Assembly (NCBI GenBank): GCA_012295275.1
Contig: CM022674.1
Coordinates: 13,552,364-13,574,863, forward strand
DNA from: Chrysomallon squamiferum
Lineage: Eukaryota; Mollusca; Gastropoda; Neomphalida; Peltospiridae
Length of the DNA stretch: 22,500 nucleotides
Direction: 5' to 3'
Under the pieces are notes generated by a model, which searched no databases, was not told where the DNA came from, and saw only the letters and a list, made by a program, of their open reading frames with translations. The position numbers were made by a program, and so were the translations under genes. Positions within the stretch are counted from its first letter, which is position 1. Each line of letters begins with the position of its first letter. Positions 1 through 9,560 of the stretch are shown in pieces.

Positions 1-166
1 ATGACAAGAGAAACAACGCTGTCGGTGAGCTCGCTGCAGCAGCTGCAGCAGGACAACGTTGTCTCAAAGCCGAGATTTCTTGTCACCAAAGTTGACGAAA
101 GTCCCCCCTCCCCCCACTTGTTGTCACCCGCAGATGCTGAACGAGGCCAGGGTCCCGATTCGGTTT
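1..166 (+). CDS. CLCN2: ClC-2-type chloride channel, linker exon (5' partial)
   Basis: The frame is open from base 1 and reads through a Gln-rich stretch (SSLQQLQQ), then KPRFLVTKV and a proline-directed stretch DESPPSP. This is a typical low-conservation cytoplasmic linker between the two CBS domains of a ClC channel. The ATG at position 1 is probably an internal Met, since the exon touches the window edge. The coding-like, GC-richer composition ends near 160. The next exon needs one base from this one (phase 1). Two phase-compatible but weak donors exist: after 151 (CAGG/gtcccg, junction Ala) and after 166 (GTTT/gttatt, junction Ser). A donor after 162 would bring a TAG into frame in the next exon and is excluded. 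The assignment rests on the downstream CBS2 exon; this exon alone is not diagnostic. The true 3' boundary is uncertain within 151-166. Confidence 0.7.
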
Positions 167-384
167 GTTATTTATTATTTTACAGTGATAGTAAATATTG
201 TTATTACATAGGGGTTTATTCATTATATTATATAGCATTATTCATAAATAACATACACACGTTTTTTACTAGTTTACTAGTAATAATTATTATTATGTAC
301 AGGTGTATTCATTATATGTAGCAGTATTCTTAGTAAGTCTGGTCAGTCAGAAAAAAACTCAGTCATAAATACAAGACTATCTCT

Positions 385-830
385 AATAAATAAATAAGTA
401 AGTAAGTAAGTGAATAAGTGAGTGAGTGATTAAGTGATTAAGTGAGTAAGTAAGTAAATATAAAGAAGGAAAGAAAAAATAAGAAAGAAATAGATGTAAA
501 ATAAATAAATGAATAAATAAATGTAAGTAAGTAAGTAAATAAATAAATAAAAATAAATATAAACATACACAGATACATATAAATAAATAATAATAAAAAA
601 ATATATATAAAGAAGGAAAGAAAGAAATAAAGAAACAGATAACTAACTAACTAAATAAGAATAAACAAACAAACAAACAAATAAAAATAAACATACATAC
701 GAATAAATAAATAAACAAATAAACAAGCAAACTAACAAACAAACAAACAACCAAGAAAATAAATAAATATAAATATAAATGAATAAACAAACAAACAAAC
801 AAACAAACATTGCAGTTGAAATAAATAAAG
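385..830. repeat. Degenerate tetranucleotide low-complexity tract (AAGT/AAAT/AAAC)
   Basis: The first half of intron 1 is an interrupted succession of AAGT, AAAT, GAAA and AAAC tetramers. The reverse strand is open only because the repeats lack stops (Leu/Phe/Cys/Ile-rich shadow frames). Nothing here looks coding. Confidence 0.85.
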
Positions 831-930
831 CTAGAAGTTCTGTAACTGACAACAACAACACTCTGCAGCTTCCAATCAAGTCCATACTGAAGAAATCTCA
901 TGGTCTGCCTCGCAGGGCTAGCACTGGTGA

Positions 931-1415
931 TTTGAAAGGTGGGTCACTTTAGAGTCATGTTTCATAGTCATTTTGAAAGGTGGGTCACTTTAGAGTCACC
1001 TTTCATAGTCATTTTGAAAGGTGGGTCACTTTAGAGTCACGTTTCATAGTCATTTGAAAGGTGGGTCACTTTAGAGTCACGTTTCATAGTCATTTTGAAA
1101 GGTGGGTTACTTTAGAGTCACGTTCCATAGTCATTTGAAAGGTGGGTTACTTTAGAGTCACGTTCCATAGTCATTTGAAAGGTGGGTTACTTTAGAGTCA
1201 CGTTCCATAGTCATTTGAAAGGTGGGTTACTTTAGAGTCACGTTTCATAGTCATTTTGAAAGGTGGGTTACTTTAGAGTCACGTTCCATAGTCATTTGAA
1301 AGGTGGGTTACTTTAGAGTCACGTTTCATAGTCATTTGAAAGGTGGGTTACTTTAGAGTCACGTTTCATAGTCATTTGAAAGGTGGGTTACTTTAGAGTC
1401 ACGTTTCATAGTCAT
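931..1415. repeat. Minisatellite, 12 copies of a 40/41-bp unit
   Basis: Twelve units start at 931, 972, 1013, 1053, 1094, 1134, 1174, 1214, 1255, 1295, 1335 and 1375. Each begins TTTGAAAGGTGGGT and contains ACTTTAGAGTCA followed by CATAGTCAT. The period is 40 or 41 depending on one extra T at the unit boundary. Copies 1-4 read GGGTCAC and copies 5-12 read GGGTTAC, so the array grew in two blocks. GCTAGC flanks both sides (917-922 and 1419-1424). It lies inside intron 1 of the channel gene. Confidence 0.95.
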
Positions 1416-1484
1416 AGAGCTAGCTTACTGTCAGAAAATATTCTTTAAAAAATGTGCAGTAATGATGATGGTGATGTTGATGAT

Positions 1485-2000
1485 TTGAATCAGCAGTAGC
1501 AGTAAAAGAAAGTTGTAGAGTAATAATAGAAGTAGTTTTATTGCAGCTATAGTAGTAGTAGTAGTAGTTTTATTAGTAGTAGTAATGATTGTTAGTATTA
1601 GTAGTAATAGTTGTAGTAGCAGTATTATTAGTAATAGTATTAATAATACTAATGGTAACAGCAGTAGCAGTAAGTGTAGTAGTAGTACTAGTGGTGATAT
1701 TAATGGTACTAGTAGTAATAGCAATAATAATGATAATAGTAATACTAGTAGTAACAGCAGTAGTAGTAAGAATAGTAGTAGTAGTAATTGTTGTAGTAAT
1801 AATAATACAGGTTTTTGCATTAGTAGTAGTAGTAATATAGTAATAGTGGTAGTTGTTTAAATAGTGGTAGTTTCAGTAGTAGTAGCAGCAGTGGTAATGG
1901 TCATAGTAGCTGTTGTTATAGTTCTGGTAATAGTAGTTGCTGATAGTAATTGTAGTGATGGTAGCTGTAACAGATTGTAATAGTCATTGTAGTTGTAGTT
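1485..2000. repeat. Imperfect AGT/GTA trinucleotide tract
   Basis: Degenerate (AGT)n with AAT, GCA and GGT variants fills the end of intron 1 up to about 45 bases before the splice acceptor. The long poly-Ser, poly-Val and poly-Leu frames across it on both strands are repeat artefacts. Confidence 0.85.
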
Positions 2001-2044
2001 GTGTAGTTACAGTTTTATAGGACACAGTCACCTGTTTTTTTCAG

Positions 2045-2124
2045 CTGATGTTAACACTTTTTACAAAAAAATGGCAAGACAGAAGAAGGAGAGCATAGTA
2101 GAAGATACACCTTTTGTTTTGCAG
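2045..2124 (+). CDS. CLCN2: ClC-2-type chloride channel, 80-nt exon
   Basis: The exon follows a polypyrimidine acceptor (tgtttttttcag at 2033-2044) and ends at GCAG/gtaatt. It takes one base from the previous exon and then reads 26 codons, DVNTFYKKMARQKKE...PFVLQ, ending in phase 0. It is a basic, hydrophilic linker segment between CBS1 and CBS2. Two of the three frames across it are closed, and both splice sites are good. The donor sequence itself is repeated downstream as a 23-bp minisatellite (see 2122-2304). Confidence 0.85.
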
Positions 2125-2304
2125 GTAATTCATTTAATCAGTACAGGTATTGTGTTTTAATTTGTTCAGGTAATGTCATTTAATTTGTACAGGTAATGTC
2201 ATTTAATTTGTACAGGTAATGTCATTTAATTAGAAAAGCTATTGTATTTTAGTTAGTACAGGTATTGTCATTATATCAGTATAGGTGTTACTGTAATATG
2301 AGCA
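2122..2304. repeat. 23-bp minisatellite containing the exon donor sequence
   Basis: Eight units begin at 2122, 2144, 2167, 2190, 2213, 2236, 2259 and 2282. The first is the real junction CAG/GTAATTCATTTAAT. Copies 3, 4 and 5 read CAGGTAATGTCATTTAAT almost identically. Copies 2 and 7 read CAGGTATTG, copy 6 is degraded to AAGCTATTG, and copy 8 reads TAGGTGTTA. At least five units after the first therefore still carry a CAG/GTA donor-like core inside intron 2. Confidence 0.85.
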
Positions 2305-2518
2305 GAGAGGTTTGTTTGTATAATTCAACATTTATACTTATTGATATATTATTGTGATAGGTAAAGGTTTTCATCATTTAGTCATTTATCATCTTGAAAA
2401 TATTACAGCAAATTTTCATAACTTCGCATAAAGTGCATGGCTTTGAAATGTTTTATTTTTATTTTATTTGTTGAAATAAGAATTTATAAAATGTATAATA
2501 AAGTTTTATTTATTTCAG

Positions 2519-2557
2519 AAAGGATATATGCCAAGTTCATATAAAAAGGTTCAGCTG
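2519..2557 (+). CDS. CLCN2: ClC-2-type chloride channel, 39-nt microexon
   Basis: The acceptor is tttatttcag and the donor is the consensus CTG/gtaagt. Thirteen codons in phase 0 on both sides read KGYMPSSYKKVQL. It continues the basic linker leading to CBS2. Because 39 is a multiple of three and both phases are 0, it can be skipped without a frame change. It is supported by the splice signals and by frame continuity with the flanking exons, not by family conservation. Confidence 0.8.
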
Positions 2558-2705
2558 GTAAGTCAAATTTTTAAATTTAAAAACAAATAACATATCTTTT
2601 TTCTTCTTTTTAAATACAAACACACATGCACTCATGCATGCACGTGAAAATGTTTACAAAAATACTGTCATATTATTATTAATGTTTTCTTTTCTTTTTT
2701 CTTAG

Positions 2706-2747
2706 CCACCAGAACCAGTGAAAGTCAAAAATCTAACACGAGAACAG
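2706..2747 (+). CDS. CLCN2: ClC-2-type chloride channel, 42-nt microexon
   Basis: The acceptor is a strong pyrimidine tract (ttttcttttttcttag) and the donor is CAG/gtaaga. Fourteen codons, phase 0 to phase 0, read PPEPVKVKNLTREQ. The LTREQ end joins QEAWANEQL of the next exon. This corresponds to the MSPEEILEWEEQQL-type helix that precedes CBS2 in vertebrate ClC-2 (recalled family knowledge). The intron before it is 148 nt and the intron after it 370 nt. Confidence 0.85.
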
Positions 2748-2766
2748 GTAAGACAATCTTCAGTTC

Positions 2767-2882
<116 letters not shown>

Positions 2883-3117
2883 TCATGATTAATTTTCTTA
2901 ATTATTATTACTAAATTAATATATTATTTTTTTTTTATCTTTATCACTTTCATTATCATTTTTATTATTAGAGATTACAGTTGTCATTATTTTTATTTTT
3001 TTATTATTATTACTTCTATCTTTATCATTATTATCATCAACATTATCAGTATCATCATTATCTTTGTCTTTATCATCATCATCAACAACATTATCATTGT
3101 TATGTTATCTTCTACAG

Positions 3118-3309
3118 CAAGAGGCGTGGGCTAATGAACAACTGCAGCATGGAATAGACTGGGAGGGGGTTCAGATCGACCCCGCCCCGTTTCAGCTGGT
3201 GGAGAGGACGTCACTGCACAAAGTACATTCTCTGTTTTCACTGCTGGGACTGAACCACGCCTACGTCACCAACACAGGAAAACTTGTTGGGGTGGTGGGA
3301 CTCAAAGAA
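3118..3309 (+). CDS. CLCN2: ClC-2-type chloride channel, CBS2 exon
   Basis: This is the diagnostic exon. It has 64 codons, acceptor ttctacag/CAA and donor GAA/gtaagt, phase 0 to 0. Residues 20-36 read IDPAPFQLVERTSLHKV, followed by HSLFSLLGLNHAYVTNTG and KLVGVVGLKE. This is the second CBS domain of ClC-1/ClC-2-type channels: the β-strand and helix carrying SLHK, the hydrophobic SLLGLNHAYV strand, and the GKLVGVV turn and strand. In plasma-membrane ClC chloride channels the paired CBS domains form a cytoplasmic regulatory module that modulates common gating and responds to adenine nucleotides. The pattern is closer to ClC-2 than to the endosomal ClC-3/5/7 group. The upstream in-frame Ser/Leu-rich extension is intronic repeat, not coding. 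Confidence 0.95.
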
Positions 3310-3377
3310 GTAAGTTACAAAATAAAATTTAAAAATTAATATTTCATTCAAGTTTGTTTGTGAGTATGATTAGTGGC

Positions 3378-3394
3378 TGTGAGTACAACTCACA
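3378..3394. other. Short perfect hairpin in the last intron
   Basis: TGTGAGT, a 3-base loop aca, then ACTCACA: a perfect 7-bp stem about 70 bases downstream of the CBS2 exon donor. An outer TGAT/ATCA pair flanks it with a bulge. Its function is unknown. Confidence 0.5.
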
Positions 3395-3473
3395 ATCAGT
3401 CAGCGTCCATTTTGGTTGCCAGTTGTTCACTGAATGTCGATCTTAAATCATAATGTTATTGGGTTGCTCTTTG

Positions 3474-4098
3474 TAATTTTAATTTAATTTAATTTAATTT
3501 AATTTAATTTAATTTAATTTAATTTAATTTAATTTAATTTAATTTTATCTTAGTTTATTTTTGTTTAGTTTACATTACGTGACTTGACTTTACTTCATTA
3601 TTTATTTTACTCTACTTTATTTATTTATTTATTTATTTCTGTTTATTTATGTACATAAATACATTTTTGATTACACCCACACACACAAACACACACATGT
3701 ATTTACTTCATCAGTTATTCATGTTCTTACTTCCATATTTACTATTTATATATTTACTATTTATATTTTTATATTTACTTAATTATTATTTATTTATTTT
3801 CTTACTTATTTCTTATTGTTTGTTTTATTTATTTATTAACTTATTCATTTATTTATTTATTTACTTATTAACTTATTTATTTATTTACTTATTTATTTAT
3901 TTAATTTATTTACTTATTTTTATTTATTTATTTACTTATTTATCTTTAATTATTTACTTATTTATTTACTCACTCATTCATTTATTAATTTATTTATTAA
4001 TTTATTAATTTACTTATATATTTATTTATTTAGTTATTTATTTAGTTATTTATTTACATATTTACTATTTATTTATTTATTTATTTACTTGTTTATTT
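3474..4098. repeat. (AATTT)n and TTAT/TTAC low-complexity intron
   Basis: A near-perfect (AATTT)13 runs at 3481-3545. It is followed by about 500 bases of interrupted TTAT/TTAC/TTAA tetramers that also serve as the pyrimidine-rich approach to the last acceptor. The long Leu/Ile/Tyr frame on the + strand is a repeat artefact. Confidence 0.9.
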
Positions 4099-4101
4099 CA
4101 G

Positions 4102-4245
4102 CTGCGCAGTGCAGTACAGGGACACCTCGATGCACAAGAGATGGATGAGAGTGAGGACGAGACGATAGACGACCCTGCAGAGCTGCGTATTGAAGAACCG
4201 AGAGAGAGGAGACCCTACCAGCTGGTTGACATGAAACAGCTGTGA
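4102..4245 (+). CDS. CLCN2: ClC-2-type chloride channel, terminal exon
   Basis: The acceptor is gtttatttcag. The exon has 47 codons and ends with TGA at 4243-4245. LRSAVQGHL completes the last helix of CBS2, directly following GVVGLKE (ClC-2 proteins have LKELRKAIEG here). An acidic patch MDESEDETIDD, a charged RIEEPRERRPY segment and the C-terminus LVDMKQL follow. The tail is shorter than in vertebrate ClC-2 and is hydrophilic, with no membrane segment. The acidic Ser/Thr-containing patch looks like a CK2-type site (inference only). Confidence 0.88.
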   Translation: MRSAVQGHLDAQEMDESEDETIDDPAELRIEEPRERRPYQLVDMKQL

Positions 4246-4987
4246 TTTCACAACACTTGAGTAAAAACATAGTCTCAGTCTGCGAGAAAATATCCCAAAA
4301 GATAACGAGAAAATTAAAAACATACGAGAAACTTGAAAAGTGTTATAAAACTGAAATATATAACTCGACTGTTTAGATCTACATAATAAGATTTTTGCTT
4401 AAGACAACGAATGTCTTTGATTCAGGTCTGTACAGCACTGTTAACATTAAACAAAATGGCTAACAAGGTAGTATTTCTGAATTTCTGAATACTAAACAAT
4501 GTTGTAAAAGTCTGCCTAGGAATCAAATACTGCTGAACTAGGGTTGGGGACTGTTAGCTAGTTAGAATGTTAACTGTATGAATGCTGGTTTTAGTTTTAA
4601 TGACACAAAGTGTACTGACAGATGACCAAGTGTGAAGTGAAAAAAACAAAATGGATGAAGTTTAAAAGTTTTCAGAAATGAAATCGAACAGAACATTTTG
4701 ATGACTTTTTTCCTGGCTAACCTCATGTTTTAATATTGATTTAACATAGAATACATTTTTTTAATTATTTATTCATAATGTACTTTTGAGGGTTTTTTAA
4801 CAATTCTTATCATTATTTGAAGCATCGAATAAGGGGCAATTTGTTGGTATATTTTTTATTATTATTAACATTGTTATTATTTTTTAGAAAGTGAAATTCA
4901 CCTTAATTACCAATTTAGACATACTCTGTACTTTTATATCTCTGTACTGAAATTTATATTACATTTGAGATTTCATTCGTTCATACA

Positions 4988-5023
<36 letters not shown>

Positions 5024-5520
5024 TATGTTCTTTCTGAAAATTTAAGCTCAGTTGTTTAACATTATTTATTTATAACCCACCAGCAAAGATATTAAAAAAA
5101 AAAAAAAAATTTCTATTTTATTATTGTGCAATATTACTATATCTTGCCAATCTATTATTATTTTTTTTAATGTTATTACTTCTTGTCTTCTTGTATCATA
5201 TATATATATGTGTGTGTGTGTATATATTATTGCTTTTATCTCTTTATTATATACAAATCATAAAGAAACACAGTGTACAACGAAGACCTGATTATCTGAA
5301 TGTAAATTAGTATTGTTTTAAAAATTCTTTTGATTTGTTATTAATATATATATTTTTTAATTAACATATTTTAGAACACAGTTCTTACAATATTTTGAAA
5401 CTGAATTAAACAGAACTTCACAAATTTTTCTAAACTCAAATAACGATCAATTACTCTGCCACTTTCTAATTCAACAATTCAAAATATGTGTAACTAGTGA
5501 TATCCAAAAATACAACAAAG

Positions 5521-5600
5521 GTTATAAGCCATATGGTTAAGCTGTCTTCTTAAAACTGGTAGAGACAGAGTTCAAATGGCAACACTCCCAGATTAGGATT
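5521..5600 (+). repeat. Degenerate tRNA-like (possible SINE head)
   Basis: An A-box-like TATGGTTAAGC (5532-5542) and a B-box-like GAGTTCAAATG (5568-5578) sit about 26 bases apart, a spacing close to that in a tRNA. The segment between them resembles an anticodon arm. No clean target-site duplication or tail was found, so this is a weak SINE call. Confidence 0.25.
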
Positions 5601-6373
5601 TTATTGGGAAGGTTTAACACACGTTGCAGTATTTTTTTTTTATCTGAATCTCTGGCACTGTTTTGCTAATGCATATTCTTCTCTCCAACTTTCTAACATA
5701 ATAACACTACCTTGATTACAAATACTTATTGTTAACACACTAACTAACATCCTCACATTATCTTAAACAGGCAGCTTAGGCTCCCAAACATTCCAAAGAC
5801 CAATAGTTCCTAATCATTTTTTTTCCACACTCCTATTCAACCCCTCAAATATTTTTAAACATAACTACTACAGAACAACATCAGACTATCACAGTTATTA
5901 AATCTGCATAGCTAAACATTTCTTACATTTTTTTAAATTTTACTTATTATATACATATTTTATTTAAATATTTAACTTTTATTTTTCATGCTGGCATTTC
6001 TTGAACATCGAGATTGGTGGGTTCTGAATTATTATTTTTTTGATACATCACATTGAAATTGCTCTGTCTAGGAAAACACTGCCGTAAATACTCACTGTTG
6101 AAATTCATCAAATTTAAGAACGATTCTGATGATCTATTGATCAGCTGATAAAGATAAATGATTATGTACTTCATTAATTAGTATTAGGAATATCTGATTA
6201 CTGCAATGGCACTTATATATATTCACTTTAAATATACGTTTCAGAATTTTTGAAATATTTATATGTAAAATAACTTATTACTAGAATTTATTTCTGTAAT
6301 ATTACAGATATACAGAAAAACATATTTAAATATTACTTTTTACTTCTTCCATAAAGAATGATATAATTTTGGG

Positions 6374-6374
<1 letters not shown>

Positions 6375-6408
<34 letters not shown>
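6375..6408. repeat. Poly-T tract (T34)
   Basis: An uninterrupted run of about 34 T. It could be a reverse-oriented retroposon tail or a plain mononucleotide repeat; no element is recognisable beside it. Confidence 0.9.
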
Positions 6409-6411
<3 letters not shown>

Positions 6412-6465
6412 TATACAACACAGATATGGATTATGATTCTATAACTTTCATTTAGTCCTCTAAAA

Positions 6466-6636
6466 CAGTGCTTCTGAAACTGTTTCAGTGTATTGCAGCC
6501 TTAAGTCTTCATGACTGAATCTATGGCTGAATTACTACTAATGGTATTTTGGTCATTTTCTTCAGTTAAATTTCATTCACCTGAAAACAGTTTCAGTCAC
6601 CCTTGGGTGAATAATTCACCAGTTTAAGAAACACTG
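6466..6636. mobile_element. hAT-type MITE, 171 bp, non-autonomous
   Basis: The left end CAGTGCTTCTGAAACTG and the reverse complement of the right end, CAGTGTTTCTTAAACTG, match at 15 of 17 positions. The CAGTG terminus is typical of hAT elements. The flanking octamers CTCTAAAA (6458-6465) and ACCTAAAA (6637-6644) match at 6 of 8. The left one fits the nTnTAnAn preference of hAT target duplications. The interior has no coding frame, and a 15-bp palindrome CTGAAACTGTTTCAG lies at 6474-6488. The element sits in the presumed 3'UTR and its ends have diverged, so it is an old insertion. Confidence 0.75.
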
Positions 6637-6756
6637 ACCTAAAATGACTGTAAAAATGGTTAGCTGCCAAATGAAAAATATGTGATTTTAATTTCTCCTT
6701 CTGATGACCATCATCATGATCATAATCATCATCATCATCATTTTTGCTTCCACTGC

Positions 6757-6757
<1 letters not shown>

Positions 6758-6810
<53 letters not shown>
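6758..6810. repeat. (ATT)n microsatellite
   Basis: About 18 ATT units, preceded by a short (CAT)n at 6724-6740. Confidence 0.95.
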
Positions 6811-7258
6811 GTGGCCAAATAGTTTACATTTTAAATATCTACTTACATGTTTTGGAAAACATACACACTGAAATTTATCTGCTTAGTAAAATAAAAATGT
6901 TTGTAATTAGTAATTTTCATGCATTGTTGAGTTGACAAGTTAAATATTTTGCCAGTAGAAGATTCAGATTAAATGGACCAGTGTTACCTCATAGAATGAA
7001 ACTCTGAATTTTTATTAATTGTTGATTTTGTAAACATTTTACTGTAATAAGTTTGTTAGTAGTAAAAATATTTCAACTCTTTCAGCTCAGATCATTTTGT
7101 AGTTATTTCCAACAACAGTACACTGTAAAAAATGAGAAACTTCAACCAAATTGTGTCTGCACATATTATTTTGCTAAGATACATGTGTGCTGCATTTTGA
7201 TTGGTTCATTAATATTTGTGTAGCCAATAGCAAGAACTGTTACATTATTAATTAATTA

Positions 7259-7260
<2 letters not shown>

Positions 7261-7299
<39 letters not shown>

Positions 7300-7525
7300 A
7301 TTATTTTTCATTTATTATTATCATTACTACTACTATGACTACTGTTTATTTATTACTATTACTTTTAATAATATTATTAATTATTATTTTTTATTTATTA
7401 TTATCATTACTACTACTATGACTACTGTTTATTTATTTATTTATTACTATTACTTTTAATAATATTATTAATTATTATTTTTTATTTATTATTATCATTA
7501 TTACTATTATTTATTTATTTATTTA
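7261..7525. repeat. (TTA)n plus 83/91-bp tandem duplication
   Basis: (TTA)12 runs at 7261-7296. A following segment starting TCATTACTACTACTATGACT at 7321 recurs at 7404, and its beginning recurs at 7495. The second copy has 8 extra bases (two TTTA units), so the periods are 83 and 91. The two full copies are otherwise nearly identical, indicating a recent duplication. Confidence 0.85.
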
Positions 7526-8884
7526 TTTATTTTTTAATAGTCATCTAAGATGGTTTGGTTCTTCTATGCTGAAAGAGTTAAAATTTATATTTTGACTATA
7601 ATTATTAACCTTTTGTTACATTCCTGTTTCAGAGATCTTTTTCTCCTTAACCTAATTTTTCATCAATTTTATATTTTTAATTTGATTAATCTTTATAAAT
7701 GCCCATCGAAAACAAAAACATGTTATTTTGTTTTCTTATAACGAGTTTGCAAGATTTATGAAAATGTTTATGAAAATGATTGTGTGCATGTGTTTATGTG
7801 TGTGTAAATATATTTGCAAATGCATCCAAATACCAAAACGAATTTAATGCTTATACGAATTGTGTATGTTTTTTATGTATATCATGTATGTAAAATATAT
7901 AAGGAATTTTTTTGTTACCAAGCTACAAATATTTAGAATTTTTTTTTATTCATGTTGTTCACACGTGATGATGTACAGAAATTTATGAAACAAAAAAACT
8001 CAATATTATTTTAAAAAATTTCTATCTGTTATAATAAGAATCATGCTGTTTTTTTCTTACGCACATTTGAAGTTTTACTTCTTTCATGTTTCATATATAA
8101 AATATGTAAATAGGTATATAAAATAAATATTCAGGTGTGATTATAAAAGTCATAATTTGTCTTTCTCTATTGTACTTAAATATTTATCACAGTTTTGAAG
8201 TGCCTCATATATTTTTTCTTGTTTCCTTTAGATATATGTTGATCTTTGATACATATTTTTGTATAATATTGTAATATTTGAACTTGCATATCGTATGAAG
8301 TGTTGGTAGAAAACGTCAACAGTTGCTGAGTCTATATATATATATATATATATATATAGTTTACTATTTTTTTAACATAAACTTGTTATTTAGTTATCAA
8401 GTGCCTATTTGACTACAATGTGATAAATTTAAAATGCATTTTCTTGAAAGCATAAAGATATTTTGAATACTTTCAAGTTACTGTTTTTGTTGTTGTCGTT
8501 TTTATTTATGGACTGCCATTCTTTATTAATAATAAAATGGGATTATTGTGGATTATTCATATAGACTTGAACAAATATTTAAAGTGAACATTTTTATGGA
8601 GAATTAAACATATCTGGAAAAACAAAATGTAACAGTTTTTGTAATAATAACACAATAATAGTTTGCAAAAAAAACAAAAAACCCCACTAAACCCTTGAAT
8701 AATCTATTCAAAATGTACTCAAAATTTTGTTATATTTTGTTTAAAAATGGTTAATATGCATTTTCAAACAGTAAATAGAAGGTAAAAATACATTTAGACT
8801 TTTTGTTAAAAAATAATTAAATGTACCTTTGATAATAACAAAAAATTAGTGAAATATATTCTGCATACTTCCAAATTATATTTT

Positions 8885-9056
8885 ATTTACTTTATTTATT
8901 TACTTTTTATTTTATTTTATTTTAATTTTATTTTAATTTTATTTTCTTTTGTGTTATTTAGTCTTTTTGTACCGATTTTTTTGTTTTGATTATTATTATT
9001 ATTATTATTATTATTAGTCATAGTAGTAGTAGTAGTGGTAGTAGTAGTATATTTTA
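8885..9056. repeat. TTTTA, (TTA)n and (AGT)n simple repeats
   Basis: A TTTTA/TTTA tract is followed by (TTA) at 8988-9016 and (AGT/GTA) at 9017-9050. The Thr/Asn-rich frame on the reverse strand is an artefact of these repeats. Confidence 0.85.
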
Positions 9057-9094
9057 GTTTTGTTGTTATAGTTTGGTGAAGCCAATAATAATTT

Positions 9095-9560
9095 GGAAGT
9101 AGTATAAAAAACATTTTCCATTTGCATGTTCATACCAGTAAGTATACATTTTAACAATTATGTTTTGAAGACTGAGTTGTAACTTTTACCAAACATTTTC
9201 ATTATTTGTAATTTGTTATTAATAAAGATGTGTTTCTCAAATCAAATAAAATAATAACTTCAATGAATAAAAATCAATTTTAATTCAGATATATTCATAC
9301 CAATATATACATATTTCAACAACTGTGTTTTGAAGACTGGCTTGTAAATTATACCAAACATTTTTATTGCCATAATTAAATAAAATAACAATTTTTTTTC
9401 ACATTCATATAGCCTCTTGAAAATATAAAAAAAAAGTTTTCAATTTGTACATTCGTAATTCCAACTAAACAAATACATTTTCAAGAATGTTTTGCAACAT
9501 ACACCAGTCACATTCCATTATTTCCCAGCTCAAATTTGTTATTATGTTCATTTGTTGATT
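9095..9560. repeat. ~160-bp degenerate tandem triplication
   Basis: Anchors TTCATACC at 9129, TTCATACC at 9294 and TTCGTAATTCC at 9452 are 165 and 158 bases apart. Each is followed by a similar series: ACATTTTAACAA..TGTTTTGAAGACTG, CATATTTCAACAA..TGTTTTGAAGACTG and ACATTTTCAAGAATGTTTTGCAACA. An ACCAAACATTT / ACCAAACATTT / ACCAGTCACATT segment comes after that. Copies 1 and 2 each contain AATAAA (9221 and 9379). Confidence 0.7.

Larger units (their letters stand above)
4246..9250 (+). other. Presumed long AT-rich 3'UTR / downstream flank
   Basis: There is no credible coding frame after the channel stop for about 5 kb. Candidate AATAAA signals occur at 6890, 8122 (followed by TCAGGTGTGATTA), 8531 and 9221 (followed by GATGTGTTTCTC, a GU-rich downstream element). 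TGTAAATA Pumilio-type sites lie at 7803 and 8105. The stretch also holds short (CATA)n at 4982-5026, T34 at 6375-6408, a MITE at 6466, ATT repeats and (TA)13 at 8333-8358. Which signal is used cannot be told from the sequence. Confidence 0.4.

Noticed and set aside
931-1415. CRISPR-like array
   Set aside because: The 40/41-bp units are contiguous with no unique spacers, and the context is eukaryotic; it is a minisatellite.
1431-1860. Poly-Leu, poly-Ser and poly-Val frames on both strands
   Set aside because: Products of the AGT triplet tract in intron 1.
3064-3117. In-frame N-terminal extension of the CBS2 exon starting with Met-Ser-Leu-Ser-Ser
   Set aside because: It is intronic ATC/TCT low complexity directly upstream of a good acceptor; the exon must begin at 3118 to join the preceding exon in phase 0.
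4085-4323. Reverse-strand frames of 61 and 76 codons over the last exon
   Set aside because: Antisense shadows of the real terminal coding exon.
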